From Dyella_A sp049445995 (GTDB lineage: Bacteria > Pseudomonadota > Gammaproteobacteria > Xanthomonadales > Rhodanobacteraceae), in assembly GCF_049445995.1 (NCBI RefSeq), contig NZ_JBMSDZ010000006.1:62001-126000 (forward strand): a stretch of DNA of 64,000 nucleotides. The letters are read 5' to 3'. Positions 31,879 through 42,245 of the stretch are shown in pieces. A program made the position numbers and the translations under genes. Within the stretch, counting starts at the first letter, position 1. The number at the start of each line of letters is the position of its first letter. Under the pieces are notes generated by a model. That model searched no databases. It was given only the letters and a program-made list of their open reading frames with translations, and was not told where the DNA came from.

Positions 31879-33421
31879 CGGGATTCCGGACGGAGGTGGT
31901 CTGGGATGCGGGCGTGGCCTGCCACCAGCCGCCGCCGAGCGCCTGGAACAGCGCGGCGGAGTCGGCCAGCCGGCTGGCCTGCGCCTGCACCAGCGCGATG
32001 CGGGCCTGCTGGTAGCTCTGCTCGGCGCCGAGCACGGCGAGGTAGCCGGCGTAGCCGTCCTTCCATTGGCGGTGGGAGAGGTCGAGCGTGGTCTTGGCCG
32101 CGTCCGCCGCGGTGGCGGCGGCCTTCAGGCCCTCGGCGTCCTGCTGCAGGGCGGCGAGCACGTCGGCGACGTTCTGGAAGGCGGTGAGCACGGTGCCGCG
32201 GTATTGCTCGGCGGCCTGCACATAGGCGGCTTTCGCGGCGCGTTCCTGATGCATCAGCGCGCCGCCCTGGAAGATCGGCGCGGTGATCGAGGCGCCGAGG
32301 TTCCAGAAGCCCGAGCCGGGCTTGAACACCTCGCCGATCGCCAGCGCGGTGCGGCCGGCGTTGGCGGAAAGCTCGATCTGCGGCAGCCGGCTCGCCTCGG
32401 CCACGCCGATCTGCGCGCTGGCCACGTGCAGGTTGGCCTGTGCCTGCAGCACGTCCGGCCGCTGCGCCACCAGCGCGGAGGGCAGGCTGAGCGGCAGCGC
32501 CTCGGGCAGGGTGAAGCCATCGAGCGTGAACGCCACCGGCGGCGCTTCGCCGGGCGTGCGGCCGACCAGCACCGCCAGCAGATGCTGCTGCTGTTGCAGC
32601 TGCATCACCAGCGGCGGCAACGTCGCGTTGACCTGCGCCAGCTGCGTCGTCTGCGCCGCCACGTCGAGCCGACTGGCGTAGCCCCTGGCGAACTGGCGCT
32701 GCAGGATCTCCAGCATGTGCCGGTTGATCGCCACCAGCTCCTGCGTGGCATCGAGCTGCGCCTGCAGCGAGGCTTCCTGCACCGCCGCCGCCACCACGTT
32801 GGCGCTCAGCGTGATCCGCGTGGCGAGCAGCTGGTAGCGCGCCGCGTCTTCCTGCGCGGCCAGCGACTCCACCGTGCGGCGGTTGAGGCCGAACACGTCG
32901 GGCACGTACGACACGCTCACCTGCGGGGTGAACAGGTTGTAGAGATACGCGTTGGAGCTGGGCACCGGGGCGAGCGCGCCGGGCGGATCCTGCTCGCGGC
33001 TGGCCGAGAGGCCGGCGCTCACGCCGGGCGCGTACGCGCCACGGCCGGACAGCGTGGTCTCGTGCGCCACGGTGAGGGCCGCCTGCGCGGCCTTGAGGTC
33101 GTGGTTGTGCGCCAGCGCCTGCCTGATCAATGCGTCGAGCGGCGCTGAATGGAACAGCGTCCACCAGTCGGCCGGCAGTTCGGTGCCCGGTTCGAAGTGC
33201 TGCGCGGCGCCGGCGGTGACGTTGGGCGTACTTGCGGTCGAGTCCGGCGAGTGGGCGGCATAGCTGTCCCCGGCGCGGGCGGCCGGCGGCTTGAAATCCG
33301 GGCCGACCGCGCAGCCGGCCAGCAGCAGGGTGGCGGCCAGTGCGCCTGCGCGCCGCCACGCCATCGGCGAGTGCGCGATGGCCGCGGCCGGAGCGCATGC
33401 GTTGAGCCAGGGTCGGGGCAT
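31868..33421 (-). CDS. Outer-membrane efflux factor (NodT/OprM type)
   Basis: 517 aa TolC-like channel. Lipobox LLAGC, then GPDFKPP and PADWWTLFHSAPLDALIRQAL, the conserved start of NodT-family lipoproteins. Two tandem OEP repeats follow with the usual RPDV(L)QAQANLHVASAQIGVAEASRLPQ junction. First gene of the operon outer-membrane factor - adaptor - pump. ATG 33421 is the longest start; ATG 33364 (MAWRRAGAL) gives a more standard signal length. The 261 bp upstream (33422-33682) hold no gene. Confidence 0.9.
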   Translation of the reverse strand: MPRPWLNACAPAAAIAHSPMAWRRAGALAATLLLAGCAVGPDFKPPAARAGDSYAAHSPDSTASTPNVTAGAAQHFEPGTELPADWWTLFHSAPLDALIRQALAHNHDLKAAQAALTVAHETTLSGRGAYAPGVSAGLSASREQDPPGALAPVPSSNAYLYNLFTPQVSVSYVPDVFGLNRRTVESLAAQEDAARYQLLATRITLSANVVAAAVQEASLQAQLDATQELVAINRHMLEILQRQFARGYASRLDVAAQTTQLAQVNATLPPLVMQLQQQQHLLAVLVGRTPGEAPPVAFTLDGFTLPEALPLSLPSALVAQRPDVLQAQANLHVASAQIGVAEASRLPQIELSANAGRTALAIGEVFKPGSGFWNLGASITAPIFQGGALMHQERAAKAAYVQAAEQYRGTVLTAFQNVADVLAALQQDAEGLKAAATAADAAKTTLDLSHRQWKDGYAGYLAVLGAEQSYQQARIALVQAQASRLADSAALFQALGGGWWQATPASQTTSVRNPDEK

Positions 33422-33682
33422 CCGGACAGCCTTCGGGGCGAGAATCAGCGCGCAACGCTATAACGTATCAATCGCCGAGGGAAGGCCCGGATGTCATCGC
33501 AAAATCCTGCGACGACAAGGGTTTGCGTGCTGGCGGGGTCGATGCGCTGGCGCTGACCGGGGCGAGGCGAGGCGACCGGCTGCGCGGCGATCCCACCGCT
33601 CGCCCGATCGCGCTTGTCGCGGCAGCTTGCGCCCGGCGATCCCTTCACCGGCCGGATCCATCGGCCCGGCCCATGGGTACTT

Positions 33683-35566
<1,884 letters not shown>

Positions 35567-35682
35567 CCGCCCATTGTACGGGGCGGGCCCGGTGTTCCGC
35601 TGGGGCGGGCCATGCGCCGTCGGTCCGGCTGGGCAAAGCCCGACAGGCTGCTAGAATTCGCCGGCTATTCACCGGAGTCGAC

Positions 35683-36285
35683 ATGAATCGCTGGAACGAA
35701 CGCTACGCGGGCGAGGATTTCCTGTTCGGCACCGCGCCGAACGCTTTTCTCGTGGCCCAGCGTGCCCGCCTGCCGCAGCACGGCACCGCGCTGGCGGTGG
35801 CCGACGGCGAGGGCCGCAACGGCGTGTGGCTGGCCGAGCAGGGGCTGGACGTGCTGGCGGTCGATGCGTCCGAGGTCGGTTTGGCCAAGAGCCGCCAGCT
35901 TGCCGCCGGACACGGCGTGCGCATGGCGTGGGAGCTGGCCGACCTGTCGAGCTGGGACTTCGGCCGCGAACGCTTCGACGTGATCGCCGCGATCTTCATC
36001 CAGTTCGCCGATCCGGCACTGCGCGCGCGCCTGTTTGCGGGCATGCGCGCGGCGCTCAAGCCGGGCGGCGTGCTGCTGCTGGAGGGCTATCGCCCCGAGC
36101 AGCTCGGCTACGGCACCGGCGGCCCGTCGGAGGTCGCCCACCTGTATACCGAGGCGATGCTGCGCGAGGCGTTCGCCGATCTGGCGATCGAGCACCTGGC
36201 CGCCTACGACGCCGAGATCCACGAGGGCAGCGGCCATCGTGGCAGGTCGGCCTTGATCGACCTGGTGGCGCGCAAGCCGGGCTGA
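35683..36285 (+). CDS. Class I SAM-dependent methyltransferase
   Basis: 200 aa. Starts MNRWNERYAGEDFLFGTAPN, the signature of the small tellurite-resistance/thiopurine-like methyltransferase group. SAM-binding residues are in ALAVADGEGRNGVWLAEQG and VLAVDASEVGLAKSR, with LKPGGVLLLEGY at strand 5. The substrate is unknown. ATG 35683 is the first start with a good N-terminus (CCGGAG lies 9 nt upstream). The strong hairpin at 36426 lies downstream, between it and convergent metK. Confidence 0.88.
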   Translation: MNRWNERYAGEDFLFGTAPNAFLVAQRARLPQHGTALAVADGEGRNGVWLAEQGLDVLAVDASEVGLAKSRQLAAGHGVRMAWELADLSSWDFGRERFDVIAAIFIQFADPALRARLFAGMRAALKPGGVLLLEGYRPEQLGYGTGGPSEVAHLYTEAMLREAFADLAIEHLAAYDAEIHEGSGHRGRSALIDLVARKPG

Positions 36286-36425
36286 AACACGATGCCGCGC
36301 CAACAGCCTGGGGCGATCCGGCGCGCCGGGGGAGTGGATGGGTGAAGCGGGCCCGGCAGTCGCTGGCGGCTGCACCTGCGGCGCAACGTGAATGGGTGGC
36401 CCGTTTCGAGCGGGCGGTGCGGCTG

Positions 36426-36461
36426 AAATGAAACGGGCCGCGTGAGCGGCCCGTTTCATTT
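36426..36461. terminator. Strong bidirectional terminator-like hairpin
   Basis: Perfect 16-bp stem (AAATGAAACGGGCCGC / GCGGCCCGTTTCATTT) with loop GTGA, between convergent methyltransferase and metK genes. The A-rich and T-rich stem ends give short U-tracts in both directions. Confidence 0.8.
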
Positions 36462-36469
36462 GGTGCGCG

Positions 36470-36496
36470 GCATTCGCGCACAAGGTGCGCTCCTAC
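36470..36496. repeat. REP-like element, half copy overlapping the metK stop
   Basis: 27 bases matching the right arm of the 6962 and 47839 elements with one mismatch (CAAGG instead of CAGGG). The reverse complement reads TGTAGGAGCGCACC. Its TAG (complement of 36493-36495) is the metK stop codon. No opposite arm is present. Confidence 0.85.
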
Positions 36497-37689
36497 AACT
36501 TGGCGTCGGCGCGCAGCGCCTCGGCCTTGTCGGTCTTTTCCCAGGAGAACGCGGTGTAGCTGCTGCCGTCGGCGGCCTTCACCTCGTACGGGGTGCGGCC
36601 GAAGTGGCCGTAGCTGGCGGTCTGCTGGTACATCGGATGGATCAGATCGAGCATCTTGATGATGCCGTACGGGCGCAGGTCGAAGTGCTTGCGGATCAGC
36701 TTCTCGATCTTCTCGTCGGCGATCTTGCCGGTGCCGAAGGTGGTGACCGAGATCGAGGTCGGCTCGGCCACGCCGATGGCGTAGCTCACCTGCACCTCGC
36801 AGCGGTCGGCAATGCCGGCGGCCACGATGTTCTTGGCCACGTAGCGCGCGGCGTAGGCCGCCGAGCGGTCGACCTTGGACGGGTCCTTGCCGGAGAACGC
36901 GCCGCCGCCGTGACGGGCCCAGCCGCCGTAGGTGTCGACGATGATCTTGCGGCCGGTGAGGCCGCAGTCGCCCACCGGCCCACCGATGACGAACTTGCCG
37001 GTCGGGTTGATGTGGAACTTGGTGCCCTTGTGCAGCCACTTGGCCGGCAGCACGGGCTTGAGGATGTGCTCGCGCACGGCCTCGACCAGGTCCTTCTGCT
37101 TCACGCCCGGGTCGTGCTGGGTCGACAGCACCACGGCGTCGATGGCGGTGGCGCTGCCGTTCTCGTAGCGCAGGGTGACCTGGCTCTTGGCGTCCGGGCG
37201 CAGCCACGGCAGTGGCGAGTTCTTCTTCTTGCGGACCTTCGCCTGCTGCTCGACCAGGCGGTGCGAGTAGTAGATCGCCGCCGGCATGAAGTCCTTGGTC
37301 TCGTTGGTGGCGTAGCCGAACATCAGGCCCTGGTCGCCGGCGCCCTGTTCCTCGGGCTTCTTGCGATCCACGCCCTGGTTGATGTCCGGCGACTGCTTGC
37401 CGATCAGGTTCAGCACGCCGCAGGTCTCGCCGTCGAAGCCGACTTCGCTGGAGTCGTAGCCGATGTCGACGATGACCTTGCGGGTCAGCGCTTCGAGGTC
37501 GATCCAGGCGCTGGTGGTGACTTCGCCGGCCACGATGGCCACGCCGGTCTTCACCAGGGTCTCGCAGGCGACGCGCGCGCGCGGATCCTGCGCGAGGATC
37601 GCGTCGAGGACGGCATCGGAAATCTGGTCGGCGACCTTGTCCGGGTGGCCTTCGGAGACCGACTCGGAGGTGAAGAGATGGCTGCTCAT
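36493..37689 (-). CDS. metK: S-adenosylmethionine synthase
   Basis: 398 aa. Forms SAM from ATP and methionine (cytoplasmic tetramer). Motifs: SESVSEGHPDKVADQISDAVLDAIL at the start, GAGDQGLMFGYA (methionine/ATP loop), GGGAFSGKD (phosphate loop) and the final domain with YGHFGR. ATG 37689 (MSSHLFTSES) follows AAGGAAGGA. The gene ends in LRADAKL and a TAG inside a REP-like half element. A TATGAT -10-like box at the complement of 37738-37743 is a possible promoter, giving a short leader of about 40 nt. Confidence 0.97.
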   Translation of the reverse strand: MSSHLFTSESVSEGHPDKVADQISDAVLDAILAQDPRARVACETLVKTGVAIVAGEVTTSAWIDLEALTRKVIVDIGYDSSEVGFDGETCGVLNLIGKQSPDINQGVDRKKPEEQGAGDQGLMFGYATNETKDFMPAAIYYSHRLVEQQAKVRKKKNSPLPWLRPDAKSQVTLRYENGSATAIDAVVLSTQHDPGVKQKDLVEAVREHILKPVLPAKWLHKGTKFHINPTGKFVIGGPVGDCGLTGRKIIVDTYGGWARHGGGAFSGKDPSKVDRSAAYAARYVAKNIVAAGIADRCEVQVSYAIGVAEPTSISVTTFGTGKIADEKIEKLIRKHFDLRPYGIIKMLDLIHPMYQQTASYGHFGRTPYEVKAADGSSYTAFSWEKTDKAEALRADAKL

Positions 37690-37698
37690 CGTGGGATA

Positions 37699-37716
37699 TA
37701 TCCTTCCTTTCGGATA
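37699..37716 (-). promoter_or_regulatory. Small hairpin around the metK ribosome binding site
   Basis: On the metK strand TATCC and GGATA form a 5-bp stem whose loop and 3' side carry the GAAAGGAAGGA purine tract, the ribosome binding site about 10 nt before ATG. It could modulate translation, but the stem is short and no known SAM riboswitch core is recognisable. Confidence 0.3.
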
Positions 37717-37828
37717 AAGAGATGGAAACGGTCGCGCATCATACAACGGCCGGTTCGGCTTTGCAGGGCGCGCGCCGCGGGCCGTGCCCATTCCGTTCAG
37801 CCGTCTGGACGGCCGCACGGCGTGGCGT

Positions 37829-39178
37829 TCAGAGCAGCTCGCTGCGGTTGCGGCCGCCGCGCTTGGCGCGGTACAGCGCGCTGTCCGCGCGTTCGAAGGC
37901 GGTGTCCGGCGAGTCGTCGCCACGCAGCACGGTGACGCCGCAGGAGAGCGTGATGCGCACCGGCCGCTGCTGGCCGTGGAAGCCGAGGTTCTCGATCCGC
38001 TTGCGCAGCGATTCGGCCACGCGCAGGGCGGCTTCCGCGCCCACGCCGGACAGCACCACCACGAACTCCTCGCCGCCGTAGCGGGCCAGCAGGTCGTCCG
38101 AGCGCAGGCCGGCGCGCAGCTGCTCGGCGACGATGCGCAGCGCGCGGTCGCCGGCGGCGTGGCCGAAGCTGTCGTTGATTTCCTTGAAGCGGTCGATGTC
38201 CAGCACCAGCAGGCTGGTGTCGACGCCGCCCTGTGCGGTGCTCAGGCAGGCGTCGGCCATGTGCTGCTCGAACACCAGCCGGTTGGCCACGCCGGTGAGC
38301 GGGTCGGTGGAGGCCAGCGCCTGCTCATGGCGCAGCGTGGCTTCCATCGCCTGCGCCGAGCGCTCCAGTTCGCGGATGCGCTGGCCCATCTGCTCGGTGC
38401 GCGCCTGCCACTCGCGCTCGCGCGCGGCCTCGCGCTGGCGGAAGGTTTTCAGGTGCCCGCTGATCGCACCGAGACGCTGCTGCACCTCGACCTGCAGCGC
38501 GCCCAGTTCCTGCGCCTGCGCCACGTGGGCTTCCAGCGCGGTGATCTCGCCCAGCACCTCGTGGTCGAGCCGGTCGCGCGCGCTTTCGCCGTCGCGGTGG
38601 GACATGTCCTCGCGGGCGAGGTAGACGGCCAGCTCTTCCAGCTGTTCGGTGACGTGCTTGAGCAGCCGCTCGGCGGCGGCGCGCGCCTCGCCGATACGTT
38701 GGCAGTGGCGGTTGACCAGCGAGGCGACGGCCTCCGCCTGCACCGCCAGCGTGGCCGCGTCGGCGCTGGCCAGGATGGTGTCGCGCAGCGCGGTCAGCCG
38801 CGCCACCGCGTCGTCGTCCAGCCGCAGCCGGTCGACCAGGGCGAGCAGCACCTGGCCGGTGGAGATCGATTCAGTGAACGGATGCGGCTGCGGTGCCGCC
38901 GCGCCGGCCGCGGTCGGCAGTAGTTCGTCCAGCGCCTTGATCGCCTCGCCCAGCTCGGACAGCAGCGCTTCGAGCGCCGGCTCGTCGACCGCGTCGCGCA
39001 CTTGGCGGCGGATGTTGCCCAGGCTGGCATCCAGCGCGGCGACGCGGCCGTCGGCGGCGTAGGTGAGCCGCGTGACCAGGCGGCGCAGCAGTGCATCCAG
39101 CCGCAGCCAGCGCGCCTCGCGAAGTTCGAGTCGCTCGACCGCTTCCTGCTGCGTGCGCGTGGGGGGACTGTCTTCCAT
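37829..39178 (-). CDS. Cytoplasmic diguanylate cyclase with coiled-coil N-terminus
   Basis: 449 aa with no signal peptide or membrane helix. Residues 1-275 are helical and charged, including a likely coiled coil (REAAREREWQARTEQMGQRIRELERSAQAMEATLR). A GGDEF domain follows: DPLTGVANRLVFEQ, LDIDRFKEINDSFGH and ARYGGEEFVVV, so the active site is intact. An RxxD inhibitory site (RSDD) sits five residues before GGEEF, so product inhibition by c-di-GMP is expected. It is the last gene before metK on this strand, about 140 nt away. Confidence 0.92.
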   Translation of the reverse strand: MEDSPPTRTQQEAVERLELREARWLRLDALLRRLVTRLTYAADGRVAALDASLGNIRRQVRDAVDEPALEALLSELGEAIKALDELLPTAAGAAAPQPHPFTESISTGQVLLALVDRLRLDDDAVARLTALRDTILASADAATLAVQAEAVASLVNRHCQRIGEARAAAERLLKHVTEQLEELAVYLAREDMSHRDGESARDRLDHEVLGEITALEAHVAQAQELGALQVEVQQRLGAISGHLKTFRQREAAREREWQARTEQMGQRIRELERSAQAMEATLRHEQALASTDPLTGVANRLVFEQHMADACLSTAQGGVDTSLLVLDIDRFKEINDSFGHAAGDRALRIVAEQLRAGLRSDDLLARYGGEEFVVVLSGVGAEAALRVAESLRKRIENLGFHGQQRPVRITLSCGVTVLRGDDSPDTAFERADSALYRAKRGGRNRSELL

Positions 39179-39280
39179 GGGAGGGCAATGGGTTTCGGTA
39201 GACGGACTATCGTACGCGCCCGCGGTGATCGGTGCCTACCGGGACTCGCTCCACCGGGACACGCTCCACGTGGCGGCGGT

Positions 39281-39310
39281 CGCAGTAGGCGGGCGATTTT
39301 TTCTCAGCCT
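39281..39310. repeat. 30-bp exact copy of the arm of the 23834 element
   Basis: Inverted relative to the island copy (identical to the complement of 23835-23864). It begins immediately after the dusB stop on the minus strand, and the opposite arm is absent. The run of six T/A bases after the stop could help termination. Confidence 0.85.
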
Positions 39311-39311
39311 T

Positions 39312-40310
39312 TCAGGCGGCGACGTCGCACGCAGCGAGGTCGCCGGCAGCGAGCGCGGCGAAATAGCGGCGCGTGAGCGCGAGCTGCTCGTGCGCCGTCT
39401 CGGCGCGATTCACCACCTGGCGGAACGCGGCGTTTTCCGGACGGTCCCTGGCGTACCAGCCCAGATGCTTGCGCGCGATGCGCACGCCGGCCAGCTCGCC
39501 GTAGAACGCGTGCAGATGTTCCAGATGGCCGAGCAGGATCGCGGCGACTTCGTCCGGCGCGGGTTCCGGCAGCGTCTCGCCGGTGGCCAGGTAATGCGCG
39601 ATCTCGCGGAAGATCCACGGCCGGCCCTGCGCGCCGCGGCCGATCATCAGCGCATCGGCGCCGGTGATCTCGAGCACGTGCTTCGCCCGCTGCGGCGTGG
39701 TGATGTCGCCGTTGGCCAGCACCGGGATGCGCACGGCGGCCTTCACCGCGGCAATGGTCTCGTACTCCGCTTCGCCCTCGTATTTGTCCGCGCGGGTGCG
39801 GCCGTGCACCGACAGCGCGGCGATGCCGGCGTCCTCGGCGATGCGGGCGATGCGCAGCGCATTCCTGTGGTCGCGGTCCCAGCCGGTGCGGATCTTCAGC
39901 GTCACCGGCACGGCGACCGCCGCGACCACCGCCCTGCAGATGCGCGCCACCAGCGGCTCGTCCTGCAGCAGCGCCGAGCCGGACCACACGTTGCACACCT
40001 TCTTGGCCGGGCAGCCCATGTTGATGTCGATGATCTGCGCGCCGTTGGCGACGTTGGAGCGCGCCGCCTCGGCCAGCATCGCCGGGTCGTGGCCGGCGAT
40101 CTGCACGCTCACCGGCTCGGGCTCGCCGGCGTGGTCCATCCGCCGCAGCGACTTGCGGGTGTGCCACAGCGTGGGGTCGGCGGTGGTCATCTCCGACACG
40201 GCAAGCCCCGCGCCCAGCCGCTTGCACAGCAAGCGGAACGGCTTGTCGGTGACACCGGCCATCGGGGCGAGCACCACGGGCGGGTCGATGCGGTAGGGGC
40301 CGATCTGCAT
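39312..40310 (-). CDS. dusB: tRNA-dihydrouridine synthase B
   Basis: 332 aa FMN enzyme reducing U17 in tRNA. Start MQIGPYRIDPPVVLAPMAGVTDKPFR; INMGCPAKKVCNVWSGSALL contains the catalytic cysteine of the GCP motif; IRTGWDRDHRNA, SVHGRTRADKYEG and MIGRGAQGRPWIF are further family motifs. ATG 40310. In many gammaproteobacteria dusB is followed by fis; here it ends at the repeat at 39281 and fis is not next to it. It is divergent from the TPR-GGDEF gene, 90 bp apart. Confidence 0.95.
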   Translation of the reverse strand: MQIGPYRIDPPVVLAPMAGVTDKPFRLLCKRLGAGLAVSEMTTADPTLWHTRKSLRRMDHAGEPEPVSVQIAGHDPAMLAEAARSNVANGAQIIDINMGCPAKKVCNVWSGSALLQDEPLVARICRAVVAAVAVPVTLKIRTGWDRDHRNALRIARIAEDAGIAALSVHGRTRADKYEGEAEYETIAAVKAAVRIPVLANGDITTPQRAKHVLEITGADALMIGRGAQGRPWIFREIAHYLATGETLPEPAPDEVAAILLGHLEHLHAFYGELAGVRIARKHLGWYARDRPENAAFRQVVNRAETAHEQLALTRRYFAALAAGDLAACDVAA

Positions 40311-40400
40311 CGCGTTAGTGTAACGTCTGTGTCGGACCGCCCCCGCCACCACCGGCGGGGAGCCCGGCGAGCCGGACGCCGGCCGAAATGCAGGAATTCG

Positions 40401-42176
40401 ATGTTGCGAGGCTTGGTTGCGACCGTGTTGTGGTTGCCGCTGCTGGCCCATGCCGGCGCTGCGACCTCGATCAATGCGCTGCGTGGGCGGGCCGTCACCG
40501 ATCCGCGCGGCGTGATCGCCGACGTGCGGCAGCGGCTCGACCTCGATGACGGGAGTCTCGCGCCGGCCGAGGAGCGGGCGCTGCTGTGGGGCATGGGCTC
40601 GGCGGCGATCAATGTTGATGACGAGGCCGCGCTGACCGAATCCACGCTGCGCCTGGACAGCCTCGGGCACGCCCGCGGCGACGGCGTGGCGCTGGCGGCC
40701 GCCGGCTTCCTGCACGCACGCCACGACGTGGCCAATGGCATCGGCGACGGCCTGAGCGAGGCGCTGCGCGCGGCGGCCCGGGTGCAGGGCAGCGATGACG
40801 CGCAGATCGTCGCCTGGGCGCGGTTCCAACTGTGCGATGCGTACGCACTGGACGAAAGCGCCGCCAAGGCGCTGACGCTTTGCCGGCAGGCGCAGGCCAG
40901 CTACCGCGCGCTGGGCGACGAGTGGGGCATCGCCGACGCCGAGAACGACGAAGGGATCGCGCTGGCGAGCCTGGGGCGCGTGCGCGAGGCGGCCGCCGCG
41001 TACCGGCGCTCGCGCGAGCGCTTCACCCGGGTGGGTGCCACCGAGCTGGCGGTGATGGTTGGCGACAACCTAGCCAGGATGTACCTGAAGCTCGGGCGTC
41101 CCCGCGAGGCGCTGGCACTGTCGCGCACTTCGCTCGCCCATGAGCTGGCCGCGGGGCGGATCAGCGATTCGCTCGACTCCAGTTCCGATATCGCCCGGGC
41201 CGAGGCGGCGCTCGGTCATCCGCACCGCGCCTACGCCATGATGCAGGCGACGGTGGCTCGCGCCCGCGCTGCCGGCATCAACGGGCAACTGGTCGACCTG
41301 CTGCGGAACGAGAGTGAACTGGCCGAGCGGATCGGCCGGATGCATGACGCCCTCGCCCAGCTGCGCGAGGCGCTCAAGCTCACCGCAAGCACCAGTACGC
41401 CGGCACTGCGGGCGATCGAAGCGGAGCTGGAGGCACGCTATGCCACGCGCGAAAAGGAGTTGCGCATCCACGACCTGGAGCGCGAGAACCGGATCAAGGA
41501 CCTCGACCTGGAGGCGGCACGCGCGGAGGCGATGCGACGCGACGAGGCCCGCCGGCGGGACGTCCTGCTCGGGCGGGTGACCGCCGTCGCGATGGTCGGG
41601 TTGTTGCTGGTCGCCGTGCTGCTGTTCCTGCTGCTGCGCTCGCAGCGACGTCATGCGGCAGAGCTGCGGCTGCAGGCGTTGCGCGATCCGCTGACCGGCA
41701 TCGACAACCGGCGAGCCTTCCTGCGGTGCGCCGAGTCGCTGCTGTCGCCACTGCCGGAGACCGCGCCGCCGGTGCTGATGCTGATCGACGTGGACCACTT
41801 CAAGCGCATCAACGACAGCGCCGGCCATCCGCAGGGCGACCGGGTGCTGGTGCAGGTATCGGCGATGCTCCGCGATGCGGTGGGGGACAGCGGCTGGGTC
41901 TCCCGGGTAGGCGGCGAGGAGTTCGCTGTGCTCTGCGCCGGGCTGGGCGCCGACGCCGGCATGCGGCTGGCCGAGACCCTGCGGGCCGGGGTGGCCACCC
42001 TGCCGATGCCGTCCCAGGCGGGGCCGGACCACGTCACGGTGAGCATCGGCGTGGCCGCTTTCGACACCCGTCGTCACCGCGATGTCGATGGCTGGATGCG
42101 CGCGGCCGACGTCGCGCTGTATTCGGCCAAGTCGCTGGGCCGCGACCGGGTGGTGGCGGATGCGATGGTCGACTAG
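40401..42176 (+). CDS. Membrane diguanylate cyclase with periplasmic TPR sensor
   Basis: 591 aa. Signal peptide about 1-20, then a long helical region with TPR-like repeats (about 90-320, for example ENDEGIALASLGRVREAAAAYRR), a coiled coil (EKELRIHDLERENRIKDLDLEAA), a membrane helix (TAVAMVGLLLVAVLLFLLL) and a cytoplasmic GGDEF domain: DPLTGIDNRRAFLR, IDVDHFKRINDSAGH, RVGGEEFAVL. The usual RxxD inhibitory site is replaced by GDSG. The architecture fits a sensor of periplasmic ligands controlling c-di-GMP. ATG 40401 has AGGA upstream. Confidence 0.9.
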   Translation: MLRGLVATVLWLPLLAHAGAATSINALRGRAVTDPRGVIADVRQRLDLDDGSLAPAEERALLWGMGSAAINVDDEAALTESTLRLDSLGHARGDGVALAAAGFLHARHDVANGIGDGLSEALRAAARVQGSDDAQIVAWARFQLCDAYALDESAAKALTLCRQAQASYRALGDEWGIADAENDEGIALASLGRVREAAAAYRRSRERFTRVGATELAVMVGDNLARMYLKLGRPREALALSRTSLAHELAAGRISDSLDSSSDIARAEAALGHPHRAYAMMQATVARARAAGINGQLVDLLRNESELAERIGRMHDALAQLREALKLTASTSTPALRAIEAELEARYATREKELRIHDLERENRIKDLDLEAARAEAMRRDEARRRDVLLGRVTAVAMVGLLLVAVLLFLLLRSQRRHAAELRLQALRDPLTGIDNRRAFLRCAESLLSPLPETAPPVLMLIDVDHFKRINDSAGHPQGDRVLVQVSAMLRDAVGDSGWVSRVGGEEFAVLCAGLGADAGMRLAETLRAGVATLPMPSQAGPDHVTVSIGVAAFDTRRHRDVDGWMRAADVALYSAKSLGRDRVVADAMVD

Positions 42177-42245
42177 GAGCGTGGGTCGTAGAAGCCATTC
42201 GGGTTGCAAAGCTCTTCGCCGCGAACGTTTCCACGGCCCACGCCG

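Noticed and set aside
37690..37760. SAM or SAH riboswitch upstream of metK
   Set aside because: The leader is only about 40 nt and shows none of the conserved cores I know; only a small hairpin is reported.
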